Shown here in pieces: positions 9,582 through 18,132 of a stretch of DNA of 64,000 nucleotides. This DNA comes from Nocardia sp. NBC_01329 (GTDB lineage Bacteria; Actinomycetota; Actinomycetes; Mycobacteriales; Mycobacteriaceae). Numbering within the stretch: the stretch's first letter is position 1; each line of letters begins with the position of its first letter. The translations under genes and the position numbers were made by a program. The notes beneath the pieces were generated by a model. The model saw nothing but the letters and a program-made list of their open reading frames with translations, had not been told where the DNA came from and ran no database searches. The stretch spans positions 3,410,001-3,474,000 of the forward strand of contig NZ_CP108381.1 in the NCBI RefSeq assembly GCF_035956715.1, given 5' to 3'.

Positions 9582-10684
9582 ACCGCGCCCCCGGATCGGC
9601 TGCGTTTGAGCAGCCAGAGGAAGAACGGGCCGCCCAGGGCCGCGGTGAAGATGGTGAGGGGGTATTCGTTGGGTGGGTCGATCGCCCGGGCCGCTAGATC
9701 GATGAGGACGAGGAACGCCGCGCCGAGCACCGCGGACACGGGCAGCAACCGGCGGTAGTCCGACCCGGCCGCGAAACGAGCGATATGCGGAATGATCAAA
9801 CCCACGAAGCCGACACCACCCGCGACGCTCACCGCCAGCCCGGTGAGGATCGCGACGATCACGATGAGCTGTATCCGCAACCGGTTCACGTCGATTCCCA
9901 GTGCGACCGCGTCGTCATCCCCCATCGACAACGCGTTGAGTCCCCGCCCCTGCACCAGCAGCCAGGCCAGACAGGATACGGCGAGCACGGCGGGCAGGGT
10001 CAGCGCACCGAGTTCGGCGCCGGCCACGCTACCCATCATCCAGAACAGGATGCCCCGGATCTCCGCGGGTTCGGAGCGGAGCTGGATCAAACTGGTCGCC
10101 GCCGCGGCCACCTGCCCTACCGCGACACCGGCCAGAACGATACGCGGACCGGTGAATTCGCCTTGATGCTCAGCGAACAGCAGAACGAGCAGCAGCGCCG
10201 CGATCGCCCCGGCGAAGGCCGCTACGGGCACACCCAGATTGCGGATCCACAGCGCCGAGACCGACGACATCACCGCCACGGCGGCCAGCGAGGCACCGGA
10301 GGACACCCCGAGAACGAACGGATCGGCCAGCGGGTTGCGCACCATGCCCTGCAACACCGCACCCGCGACCGAGAGTGCCGCGCCCACCAGGACGGCCGCG
10401 AGGACACGCGGAACCCGTAGCTGCCACACGATCATCGCGTACAGGTCACCCGGCGCGGACCCGACGCCCAGGATGTGGAAGCGCAGCGTCGCCCAGACCT
10501 CGGCGACGGGGACGGTCACCGATCCCAGCGCCACGCCGGCAAGGGATGCCAGAACAAGTGCGATCCCGCCACCGGTCAGCACCGTCGCGAAAGCGAGCCG
10601 GCCGGAGCTCTTCCAGTGGACGGGTTCGTCGTCAGAAGGCGCCGGGGTGGGCGGTGTGGGCGATCTTCTCGATCGCGTCGGCAT
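9578..10684 (-). CDS. FecCD-family metallophore ABC transporter permease
   Basis: Polytopic permease with the family motifs LRVPRVLAAVLVGAALSVAG, GVSSGASLAA and GFVGLIIPHIARFAAGSDYR. The start is uncertain: ATG 10684 gives 368 aa and overlaps the binding-protein gene by 53 bases; an ATG at 10708 would add eight residues, and a GTG near the first membrane helix is also possible. The proline/serine-rich N-terminal extension is unusual for FecCD proteins and may not be translated. It would pair with the binding protein encoded upstream and the ATPase downstream. Confidence 0.9.
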   Translation of the reverse strand: MPTRSRRSPTPPTPAPSDDEPVHWKSSGRLAFATVLTGGGIALVLASLAGVALGSVTVPVAEVWATLRFHILGVGSAPGDLYAMIVWQLRVPRVLAAVLVGAALSVAGAVLQGMVRNPLADPFVLGVSSGASLAAVAVMSSVSALWIRNLGVPVAAFAGAIAALLLVLLFAEHQGEFTGPRIVLAGVAVGQVAAAATSLIQLRSEPAEIRGILFWMMGSVAGAELGALTLPAVLAVSCLAWLLVQGRGLNALSMGDDDAVALGIDVNRLRIQLIVIVAILTGLAVSVAGGVGFVGLIIPHIARFAAGSDYRRLLPVSAVLGAAFLVLIDLAARAIDPPNEYPLTIFTAALGGPFFLWLLKRSRSGGAV

Positions 10685-11708
10685 TCGCGGGCCCGAGATA
10701 GATGCCATCGGAAACCTTCACATAGGTCTTGTTCTTCGACGCGTTCCACTGCGGGTAGGCGGCGAACAGTTTCGCGGCCTCCGCATCCAGGTCCTCACCG
10801 GGCCGGTAGGCGCCGACGACCAGCACATCCACCGGCGCGGCCGCCAGTTGTTCGGCGCTGAGATTGCCGGTGAGATCCCAGCCACCGTCGGGGAAGCTGG
10901 GCTCCCCGCCCGCGGCGCGCACCACGGAGTCGTAGATGGTCCCGGAGAAAACGGCCGGCAGCCCGTTGGCGTTCATCACACTCATATCCGGGAAGGCGAT
11001 CAGCATTCGCTTCGGCGCCCGGCCCGCGACAGCGGATTTCACCGTCTCGATGCGGTCACGCAGCCTACCGGTGAGATCGGCGGCGCGGTCGGGCACCCCG
11101 AACACCCGGCCGATCAATTCGATGAATTCGAGAGACGATTCGGTGGAACCGTTACGGTATGCCCGTTCCTCTTCCGGTGTGACATTCGCCGGTTTGCCGT
11201 AGGCGCAGTTCACCGGGTTGACCAAGGTACGGATACCGGCCTGATCCAGCATCTCCCGGCTCGCGAAACCGAACTTCGCGTCGAACCCGCCGGACCAGGT
11301 GGATACGACCAGATCCGGGCGCAGGGCCAGCGCCTGCTCAGCCGGCACATCGGCGGCATCGTTGAGCGTGAGATCACCCTTCGGCAGGGCCTCCACTTTC
11401 TTCGCCATTCCGGGGATATCGGAGACGCCGTAGAACTGCGTGTTCGCAGCGATACGGTCTTCGAGCCCGAGCGAGACAAAAGTCTCCGCCTCCCCCACGG
11501 ACGCCCCCTGCAACAGCAGCACCCGCGACGGTGGTCGATCGAAGGTCTGCCGGAATCCGCAATTGTGCACCGTCACCGGGTACCCCGCGGGGATGTCGCC
11601 GGGGCCGGCGGGGTCCTCGGTCGCCGGGGCGCCGCAGCCGCCGAGTAGCCCGGTGCCCGCGATCAGCACCCCGCACAGCGCCAGCCGGGAAAGTCGTCGT
11701 GTGCGCAC
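10632..11708 (-). CDS. Metallophore ABC transporter substrate-binding lipoprotein
   Basis: Class III substrate-binding lipoprotein of 358 aa. The signal peptide ends at lipidated Cys25 (GLLGGC). A VHNCGF motif near residue 48 parallels TNCG in the binding protein at 1936-2946, and a second cysteine lies in NPVNCAYG, suggesting a shared disulfide and a related ligand. The C-terminal PGEDLDAEAAKLFAAYPQW region is family-like. GTG 11708 was chosen because a lipoprotein signal follows at once and a GGAGGG tract lies upstream at about 11720-11725; GTG 11735 is an alternative. No iron box was found upstream, unlike the 34-35 kb system, so this importer may not be under IdeR control. Confidence 0.88.
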   Translation of the reverse strand: MRTRRLSRLALCGVLIAGTGLLGGCGAPATEDPAGPGDIPAGYPVTVHNCGFRQTFDRPPSRVLLLQGASVGEAETFVSLGLEDRIAANTQFYGVSDIPGMAKKVEALPKGDLTLNDAADVPAEQALALRPDLVVSTWSGGFDAKFGFASREMLDQAGIRTLVNPVNCAYGKPANVTPEEERAYRNGSTESSLEFIELIGRVFGVPDRAADLTGRLRDRIETVKSAVAGRAPKRMLIAFPDMSVMNANGLPAVFSGTIYDSVVRAAGGEPSFPDGGWDLTGNLSAEQLAAAPVDVLVVGAYRPGEDLDAEAAKLFAAYPQWNASKNKTYVKVSDGIYLGPANADAIEKIAHTAHPGAF

Positions 11709-11806
11709 GCCGCGTATCCACCCTCCGTGGTTCACCGATCGCGGACCGCCGGGCCCACTCCCCGAAATAGTCGCGGCGCAGCGGTATCCGGTTCCCGTGG
11801 CCTGGT

Positions 11807-11917
11807 TCACACCTCGGAAATCGCGTTCGCGGCCGTGCGGGCGCGGCGCCGATACCGGTTGCGCCGCATGATCGCCGCGACGAACAGTGCCGTACCGCCC
11901 AGCGCCACTACCAGGAT
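11807..11917 (-). other. Membrane-anchor tail cut off by an in-frame amber codon
   Basis: Directly after the TAG of the neighbouring gene (11918-11920) the same frame stays open for 36 codons to a TGA at 11807-11809. It encodes a hydrophobic helix (ILVVALGGTALFVAAI) followed by a strongly basic tail (MRRNRYRRRARTAA). This is exactly what a type I membrane protein needs at its C-terminus, so it is almost certainly the original end of the protein encoded at 11918-12781. Confidence 0.8.
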
Positions 11918-12781
11918 CTACGGAACGGGCAGCGCCCATATCGGTTCCGCGCCCACGACCCCGGGCTCGGAGTAGGACACCACCCCGCCCACATCCGTGG
12001 GACGGAACCCGACCTGGGCATCGAACCGGACACCGGGCCACACTCGATCCACCCGGACCGACCCGCGATAGGAAGCGCCGGGCACCAGCACCACGTCCGG
12101 AAGGTCGGCGGGGTCGGCGAATACGCGCCGGCTGTACAGTCCGGTCAGGCTGGCCACCAGTCGGCCCGACACCGTCACGGTCCCGGTATTGGTGATCGTG
12201 TAGGTGATATCGGCCGCGCCGGGCGCGAGCGGATTCGGCACCGGCCGGTAGGTCCCGGTCACCGGCGTGATCTCGACAGCCGGACGGGGCGGGCCCGCGA
12301 TCCGCAACGGCACCGGTCGCCACCGGTCCACCCCGCCGGAGCCCGGGCCGGCACCCGTCTCCGCCGCACCCACTGCTAGCGGGTGATCGCCCGGAGTGAC
12401 TCCGGCCGGCGCCGATACCGTGACCGGAACCCACTCCGAGGCACCACCGGCCACGGTGATCTCCGGCCGCGAGACGATCAGCGACCCACCCGGCGAAGCC
12501 CGCTCCGACCAGGCGATCTCCCCATCGGGCCCGGTGACGGTACGGCCCGCGGACAGGCGCACCACGACAGGCGCTGCACAGTCGTTCACGATCTCGACCA
12601 CGCCGTCGGCCCGTTCACCCGGCCGCAGTTCGCCTCGCGAGTCCGCGAATACCGGGTCCCGCAAGGACCAGCACGGCAGGCCGGAATCACCGGGTCCGGC
12701 CGCCGCCGGACCCGCGCCGAGACCGCCCAGCGCGATGGCGAGGGTGGCGCACCCGGACGTGAACCGATGGGTCGAAGACAC
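11918..12781 (-). CDS. Exported protein with Ig-like domains, ended by an amber codon
   Basis: Protein of 287 aa with a signal peptide (GCATLAIALGGLGAGPAAA) followed by beta-rich, extracytoplasmic-looking domains, including a segment around TVTVSGRLVASLTGLYSRR that resembles Ig-like or DUF916-like surface proteins. It ends at TAG just before what should be the membrane anchor, so the product would be secreted rather than anchored unless the stop is read through. GTG 12781 puts the signal peptide at the N-terminus; GTG 12787 and a start at 12895 are also in frame. It is divergent from the ZAS/ATPase operon at 12902, which suggests a link with metal handling, but the function is unknown. Confidence 0.65.
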   Translation of the reverse strand: MSSTHRFTSGCATLAIALGGLGAGPAAAGPGDSGLPCWSLRDPVFADSRGELRPGERADGVVEIVNDCAAPVVVRLSAGRTVTGPDGEIAWSERASPGGSLIVSRPEITVAGGASEWVPVTVSAPAGVTPGDHPLAVGAAETGAGPGSGGVDRWRPVPLRIAGPPRPAVEITPVTGTYRPVPNPLAPGAADITYTITNTGTVTVSGRLVASLTGLYSRRVFADPADLPDVVLVPGASYRGSVRVDRVWPGVRFDAQVGFRPTDVGGVVSYSEPGVVGAEPIWALPVP

Positions 12782-12901
12782 GCCCACAGCATGGCCCGGC
12801 CGTACAGACAGCTCAACCTCCGATACCCGCCGCTCGCCGCCCGCCCGAATCCGTTCCACATCTCCGGGAACCAGCGGCCACCGCCGCCCGACCACTCAGG
12901 T

Positions 12902-13405
12902 ATGAGGTGCGAGACGGCCCGCGAAGCGGTATCGGCGTTGATGGACGGAGAAACCCCCGCTGTCCCGGCCCGCCGGCTGGGCGACCACCTGGACCAGTGC
13001 CCGCAGTGCCGGACGTGGCGTGCGCTGGCCGGCCGTGCCATGGGCGCGACACTGAGCGGCTGTCTGCCCACCGGAGCGCCCATAGAGGTCGTCGCCGCGC
13101 AGTCACCACCCGAATCTCGGCACCGATCGGTGTCCACGCGCTTCGAGACCGGCGCGACCGCTGTGCACGCGGCACTGGCGCTGGAAGTCTTCCTACTGGT
13201 CACCGCCTGCGGCCTACCCGCGAGCGGTGTCGCGGTCGCGGTCCCGGCTGCGGTCGGCATCTCGGTCGCGATCCAGCACGCCATCACGCGACGCGCGACC
13301 GGACGCGAGCAACCGAACGAAGACGAGCTCTCCCCGCTGCTTCCACCCCGCGCGGTCCCCGGACAACGCCGGCCTTACGCGGCAGCCGGAACGGAGACCC
13401 CGTGA
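12902..13405 (+). CDS. ZAS/zf-HC2 anti-sigma-like membrane protein
   Basis: Small protein (167 aa) with an N-terminal zinc-binding anti-sigma-like motif: MRCETAREAVSALMDGE then HLDQCPQC (H-x3-C-x2-C). A hydrophobic region of about 50 residues follows (ALALEVFLLVTACGLPASG onward), enough for two membrane helices, and the C-terminus is polar. Its stop overlaps the GTG of the copper ATPase gene (GTGA), so the two proteins are made together. It is the second such protein in the island; the other lies beside the CtpB-like ATPase. A sigma factor partner, perhaps SigC, is inferred, not shown. Confidence 0.78.
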   Translation: MRCETAREAVSALMDGETPAVPARRLGDHLDQCPQCRTWRALAGRAMGATLSGCLPTGAPIEVVAAQSPPESRHRSVSTRFETGATAVHAALALEVFLLVTACGLPASGVAVAVPAAVGISVAIQHAITRRATGREQPNEDELSPLLPPRAVPGQRRPYAAAGTETP

Positions 13406-15630
13406 CAGCCACCCCGGCACCGGAAACACCCGCCCGGCAACGGGTCCACCTGCGCATCGCAGGGATGACCTGCGCAGCCTGCGCGGATCGGGTACGTCGC
13501 GGTCTCGAGCAGCTCGAGCAGACCACGGCCACCGTGAACATCGCCACCGGTACGGCGGAAGTGCACACCCTGCCGTGGTACCGCGCCGAGGACTTCCGCC
13601 AGGTGGTCGAAACGGCCGGTTACACCGTCGTCCCCCACCCGCCCACTCCCGAACCCCCGAACAACACACCGCGTACGACTACGAGCCCGCGGGCCGCGGT
13701 AGCCGTGACCGTACTCACAACGGCCACCGTGCTCGCAGCCACCGTATTCGGCTCCGGAACGAGCACCGCACCGGAGTTCCTACTCTTCGCCCTCGCCGCC
13801 ATCGCGGTCGCCGGCGCTGCCGCGCCGATCCACACGGCCGCCTGGCGCGCGGCCCGGCGCGGGCACACCACCATGGACACTCTGACCTCACTGGGCCTGC
13901 TGGGCACCCTGACCTATGCTGCCGTAGCCACGGTCGGCGCGGCAGACGGGGTTCGCTACTCCGCGGTCGCCACCGCGGTAACCATGGTGGCGCTGGCCGG
14001 ACGCCGACTGAAGACGCGCGCCGAACGACGGGCCGGCGCCTCGCTGCGCGATCTCGCCGCGCGATTCGCCCGTTACGCGACCGTCCTCGACGACTCGGGT
14101 CGTGAAACCCGGCTTCCGGTAGGCGAATTGCGTGAAGGACAGCGCTTCCGGGTGGGTCCCGGCGATATCGTCGCGGCCGATGGTCTTGTCGTGGACGGCG
14201 CCGCGGATCTCGATGTCAGCGTCCTCACCGGCGAAACCACCCCGGTACCGACCGCGACCGGCGACACGGTGACCGCCGGCAGCGTCGCACTCGACGGCAC
14301 CCTGGTGATCGAAGCGGCGGCGATCGGCGACCGCACCCGGCTGGCGCGGCTGCTGCACGCGGTCGAGCGTTCCACCGACGAGCGCGGCGACTTCCAGCGT
14401 CTCGCGGACCGGATCGCCGGCCGCTTCGTCCCCGCGTCCTTCGCCCTCGCCGCACTGGCCGGTACCGGCTGGCTGATCGTGGCCGGACCGGACAGTGCCG
14501 CACGCGCCGGACTGGCCGTACTGCTCGCCGCGTGTCCCTGCACGCTCGGGCTCGCCACCCCGACAGCAGTGCTCGTAGCCGCCGGGCGCGCGGCTCAGCT
14601 CGGTATCTTCGTCAAAGGGCAGCGGGTGCTCGAACAGGCCGAGGGCAGCGCGGTGGTTGTTTTCGACAAGACCGGGACGCTCACGGACGGGGCGCCGGCG
14701 GTGGTCGGGGTATTTCCGGCCGCGACCGTGTCCCGCCGGGATGTCCTGTGCTGGGCGGCGGCCGCGGAATCGGGCTCCGCGCATTCCGTCGCGCTGGCCG
14801 TCCGCGCGGCCGCGCGGGCCGAGGACCACGATGTTCCCGAGGCTCGCGCGGTCACCGAGTATCCCGGGTCAGGAGTCCTCGGCATCGCCGAGGGACGCCG
14901 GCTGGCAGTGGGGCGGCCGGCGTTCCTGCGCCGGCACGGCTTCGCGGTGCCCGCCGACCTTGCCGCCCAGCGGCGCGCACAAGAGCAACTCGGGCACACC
15001 ACGGTCTACGTCGGCGCCGGCGACCGGGTCGTCGGCGTGATCGCTGTGACCGAACGGGTCCACCCCGCGGCGGCCCGGGCGATCGTACAGCTGCACGGCC
15101 TCGGACTGCGCACCCTCCTGCTCACCGGCGACAACCCGTTCGCCGCCCAGTCCGTCGCCGACCGGGTCGGTATCGGTGAGGTGGTGGCCGGTGTCCTGCC
15201 GGAGGACAAGGCCGAAGTCGTCACCCGACTCCAGGAGTCGGGCAGACATGTCATGTTCGTCGGCGACGGGATCAACGACGGGCCCGCCCTCGCGGCCGCC
15301 GATGTGGGCATCGCACTCGGCACCGGAGCCGATGCCGCCATCGACGCCGCCGATATTGTGCTCGCCGGCCGGGATCTGCTGCGGGTACCGGCCGCTATCG
15401 GTCTCGCCTGGGCGACCCTGGCCACCATCCGCACCAATCTGCGCTGGGCATTCGGCTACAACGTGGTGGTGGTCCCGATGGCCGCGCTGCTGCTCGACCC
15501 GCTCGCCGCCGCGGCCGCGATGGCGGTGTCGTCGCTGTTCGTAGTGTCCAACAGTATGCGGCTGCGGCGTTTCACTCCGCCCGGTCCCTCGCCCCAGCCC
15601 ACCGCTGTGCCGGAAAAGGTGCGACGATAG
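13402..15630 (+). CDS. Cu(+)-type P1B ATPase, CtpA/CtpB paralogue
   Basis: Second copper P-type ATPase (742 aa from GTG 13402). It has GMTCAAC (Cys24, Cys27) in the HMA domain, LTGET in the actuator, the CPC membrane site in ACPCTLGLATPT, DKTGTLTDG, GDGINDGPALAAADVG, YN-x4-P and MAVSSLFVVSNSMRLR. This set defines Cu(I) ATPases. The N-domain motif is degenerate (SAHSVALAV where SEHPLA is usual): glutamate and proline are both replaced, a larger departure than in the ctpB-like gene. Translationally coupled to the ZAS protein and followed 8 bp later by a small membrane protein. Confidence 0.93.
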   Translation: MTATPAPETPARQRVHLRIAGMTCAACADRVRRGLEQLEQTTATVNIATGTAEVHTLPWYRAEDFRQVVETAGYTVVPHPPTPEPPNNTPRTTTSPRAAVAVTVLTTATVLAATVFGSGTSTAPEFLLFALAAIAVAGAAAPIHTAAWRAARRGHTTMDTLTSLGLLGTLTYAAVATVGAADGVRYSAVATAVTMVALAGRRLKTRAERRAGASLRDLAARFARYATVLDDSGRETRLPVGELREGQRFRVGPGDIVAADGLVVDGAADLDVSVLTGETTPVPTATGDTVTAGSVALDGTLVIEAAAIGDRTRLARLLHAVERSTDERGDFQRLADRIAGRFVPASFALAALAGTGWLIVAGPDSAARAGLAVLLAACPCTLGLATPTAVLVAAGRAAQLGIFVKGQRVLEQAEGSAVVVFDKTGTLTDGAPAVVGVFPAATVSRRDVLCWAAAAESGSAHSVALAVRAAARAEDHDVPEARAVTEYPGSGVLGIAEGRRLAVGRPAFLRRHGFAVPADLAAQRRAQEQLGHTTVYVGAGDRVVGVIAVTERVHPAAARAIVQLHGLGLRTLLLTGDNPFAAQSVADRVGIGEVVAGVLPEDKAEVVTRLQESGRHVMFVGDGINDGPALAAADVGIALGTGADAAIDAADIVLAGRDLLRVPAAIGLAWATLATIRTNLRWAFGYNVVVVPMAALLLDPLAAAAAMAVSSLFVVSNSMRLRRFTPPGPSPQPTAVPEKVRR

Positions 15631-15638
15631 CGATCACC

Positions 15639-16250
15639 ATGATCAGCCCAGCGCACCACTCCCCGCTCGCCCGGGCGTGCCGTGCGTGGATCTTCGCGCT
15701 GATCTGTGTCCTGCTCTCGGCGTCGGGCCACGCCCTGACTTCCGCTCATTCCATTTCCCTGTCCACGCTCGGTCTCGCAGTCGGCTTCCTCGCAGCCTTC
15801 GCCTGGTCCGTCGCCGACCGGCAACGCGGCCTGCTGCCGATCACCGCGGGGCTGCTGGCCGGACAGGGTGTCCTGCACCTGTGGTTCACCGCCGACCCCG
15901 CCGGGGACCATACCGGCCACGCCGCGACCACCACCCGTCTGACCGAGACCGGCACACCGGCCATGCTGGCAGCGCACTGCCTCGCCGCCCTGCTGTGCGG
16001 CCTCTGGCTGTGGTGGGGCGAGCGCACTGCCTTCGCGCTCACCGCGACGCTGCACACCCGGATCGTGCTGCCCCTGCTGCTGCTCGTCCCGCCGTTGCCA
16101 CCCACGACCGCCACGGTCGCCGCGCGTCCCCCGGCCGAACTCGACGCGCCGGCCACCGGCGTCGAATTCCTGCGCCACGCGATGGCCCGCCGGGGCCCAC
16201 CTGGCGGATTTCCAGTATCCAGAATCCGTCGTAACACAGTGACCGGCTGA
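15639..16250 (+). CDS. Small His-containing membrane protein of the copper operon
   Basis: Unrecognised 203-aa protein with about five hydrophobic segments and histidines placed in or near them (SGHALTSAHSISL, DHTGHAATT, AAHCLAALLCGLWLWWGE). It begins 8 bp after the copper ATPase stop, so it is in the same operon. Composition and context suggest a membrane copper-binding or copper-relay protein. The last 25 or so residues look unstructured and the exact stop may not be conserved. Confidence 0.65.
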   Translation: MISPAHHSPLARACRAWIFALICVLLSASGHALTSAHSISLSTLGLAVGFLAAFAWSVADRQRGLLPITAGLLAGQGVLHLWFTADPAGDHTGHAATTTRLTETGTPAMLAAHCLAALLCGLWLWWGERTAFALTATLHTRIVLPLLLLVPPLPPTTATVAARPPAELDAPATGVEFLRHAMARRGPPGGFPVSRIRRNTVTG

Positions 16251-16533
16251 GCTGCTCGGGAATTCCTCCGGAACTCCGCTGGACGCTCGCCTGTGTACGG
16301 CGGGTGTCCCGTCACCGGCGCAGCGCCGACGGTGACGCGGTCACGCGACTCCGTCCGCGCGCCGATCGCGCACACGGTCGGATTCCGATGTGACCGCGTG
16401 ACCGCGCCCGGCGTCCCGACCAGAAAATTCGTCGCCATGAATACGCACCCTCGAGTGCTGCCGGGACCCGGGCAGCACTACCGACCACCCTGCGGACCCG
16501 CGCGATACACCGGCCCCGACCCGGTACGCCGTC

Positions 16534-17154
16534 ATGTCCTCGGATGACGAGCTGACCGCGCTGGCGCTGGCCGCCGGCGCGGGCGACCGCACCGCCCTGG
16601 CGGAGTTCATCCGCTGCACCCAGACCGATGTGTGGCGCTTCGTCGCCCATCTGGCCGACGTGCAATCCGCCGACGACCTCACCCAGGAAACCTTCCTGCG
16701 CGCGCTGGGCAGTCTGCCGAGCTTCGCCGGACGATCGACGGCCCGTACCTGGCTGCTCTCGATCGCCCGGCGCGCGGTGATCGACCGGCTGCGCAACGCC
16801 TCGGCCCGTCCGCGGACCACCGGCGGCGCTGACTGGGAGACCGCCATAGACCAGCGCCGCGACCGCCACGACGGCGATATCGGCGAGGACATGGTGGTAG
16901 CCGACCTGCTGCGCCATCTCCCGGACGACCGCCGCGAGGCGTTCGTACTGACCCAGATCCTGGGACTCAGCTACGCCGAGGCCGCGCAGGCCGCCGATTG
17001 CCCGGTCGGCACCATCCGCTCCCGGGTCGCGCGGGCCAGGGAAACACTGGTCGAACTATGGCAGGGCGTAGACACCGATTCCACCGTGGTCTACGCCTTC
17101 CCCCGCAACCACCGGCCCGAAGCACCACCGGTGCAGTTCGTCCGGGCACGCTGA
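16534..17154 (+). CDS. sigC: ECF RNA polymerase sigma factor SigC
   Basis: ECF sigma factor of 206 aa. Region 2 (TDVWRFVAHLADVQSADDLT then QETFLRAL) and the following GRSTARTWLLSIARRAV and RPRTTGGA are very close to mycobacterial SigC as I remember it. Region 4 is LPDDRREAFVLTQILGLSYA with the helix-turn-helix CPVGTIRSRVARARE. About 30 extra C-terminal residues are not typical. In M. tuberculosis SigC controls copper acquisition genes including ctpB and nrp; here copper ATPase genes lie on both sides. No anti-sigma gene follows directly, but two ZAS membrane proteins are nearby. ATG 16534 is the first start before the conserved region. Confidence 0.88.
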   Translation: MSSDDELTALALAAGAGDRTALAEFIRCTQTDVWRFVAHLADVQSADDLTQETFLRALGSLPSFAGRSTARTWLLSIARRAVIDRLRNASARPRTTGGADWETAIDQRRDRHDGDIGEDMVVADLLRHLPDDRREAFVLTQILGLSYAEAAQAADCPVGTIRSRVARARETLVELWQGVDTDSTVVYAFPRNHRPEAPPVQFVRAR

Positions 17155-17344
17155 CCAGCGAACCGAGCCCAGCCGGGCTCGAAGCAACCGGTGGGCGGCC
17201 GGTGCCGCTCACCGGCTGCCCCGAGCCGGGCCCTTCGCAGGGCGATCCGACCGGACCTCTTCTCCCCCGGCCCCCGGATCAGGCGTAGCCAGACCGAACA
17301 CGACCGGCAGATCCACCACCCGAAGCAGAGACAAGGAGCTCGTC

Positions 17345-18088
17345 ATGAGCACACAGAAAAAACGGAAGAATTCGCTGTCGTCGGTGCACCAACCGGACCG
17401 CACCCGGCGGATCCTCGTACAACTGGCGGTCGCCGCGGTCCTCATCGGACTCATCGCCGCCATCGGCATCAATGTGGCGATGAAGAAGGCCGCGCGTGAC
17501 GACCCCGGCCCCACCCCCGCCATCTCCGCCGCGCCGGAATCGAACCCGAACGGTCTCGCCGCGACCCTCACCGACACCGGCACGATCAGGATCGGACAAC
17601 CGTCGGCAGCGAAAACGGTCCGGCTGGTGGCGGATCTGCAATGCCCCGCCTGCCGGCAGTTCGAGGCAACCTACGGTCCACTGCTGACCGACGCGGTGAA
17701 CGCGGGAACCGTGGCCACCGAATACGACATCATCGCCTTTCTCGATCACGCATCCTCCTCCGAGTACTCGACCCGCGCCGCGAACGCCTCTTTATGCGCC
17801 GCCTCCGCCGATCCCATCGCCTACCCCGGCTGGCTGAAGACCATGTACGAACACCAGCCCGCCGAAGGCGGCGACGGCCTCCCGGACAGCACTCTCGTCG
17901 AGATCGCCAAAGGCGCCGGCTACACGGATCCGGGTTTCGCGCAGTGCGTGACCGACCGCACCTACGCCAAGTTCGTCCGAGCCCGCACACTCGAGGTGCT
18001 CGACAGCGGTATCCAGTCGACACCCTCGGTCTTCCTCGACGGCAACCCGATCGAGCCCGGCCGGCTGGCCGAGGCGCTCGAGTCCTGA
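17345..18088 (+). CDS. Membrane-anchored DsbA-like thiol oxidoreductase
   Basis: Thioredoxin-fold protein (247 aa) with a short basic cytoplasmic N-terminus, a single membrane helix at about residues 24-45 and a periplasmic DsbA-like domain. The active site is CPAC (Cys100, Cys103), and the cis-proline loop is STPSVFLDG near the C-terminus. Two further cysteines (SLCAAS and FAQCVTD) may pair. A strong ribosome-binding site, AAGGAGCTC, precedes ATG 17345. It lies 190 bp after sigC. Likely roles are oxidation or isomerisation of exported thiol proteins, possibly copper-carrying ones. Confidence 0.88.
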   Translation: MSTQKKRKNSLSSVHQPDRTRRILVQLAVAAVLIGLIAAIGINVAMKKAARDDPGPTPAISAAPESNPNGLAATLTDTGTIRIGQPSAAKTVRLVADLQCPACRQFEATYGPLLTDAVNAGTVATEYDIIAFLDHASSSEYSTRAANASLCAASADPIAYPGWLKTMYEHQPAEGGDGLPDSTLVEIAKGAGYTDPGFAQCVTDRTYAKFVRARTLEVLDSGIQSTPSVFLDGNPIEPGRLAEALES

Positions 18089-18132
18089 GGCGATACCCGT
18101 GACGACCCGGCCCGGACATCGTGCACGGACCA

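Noticed and set aside
11709..12434. Long open extension upstream of the 10632-11708 binding protein
   Set aside because: It runs antisense-frame through the exported-protein gene, with a composition unlike protein; the lipoprotein signal at 11708 marks the real start.
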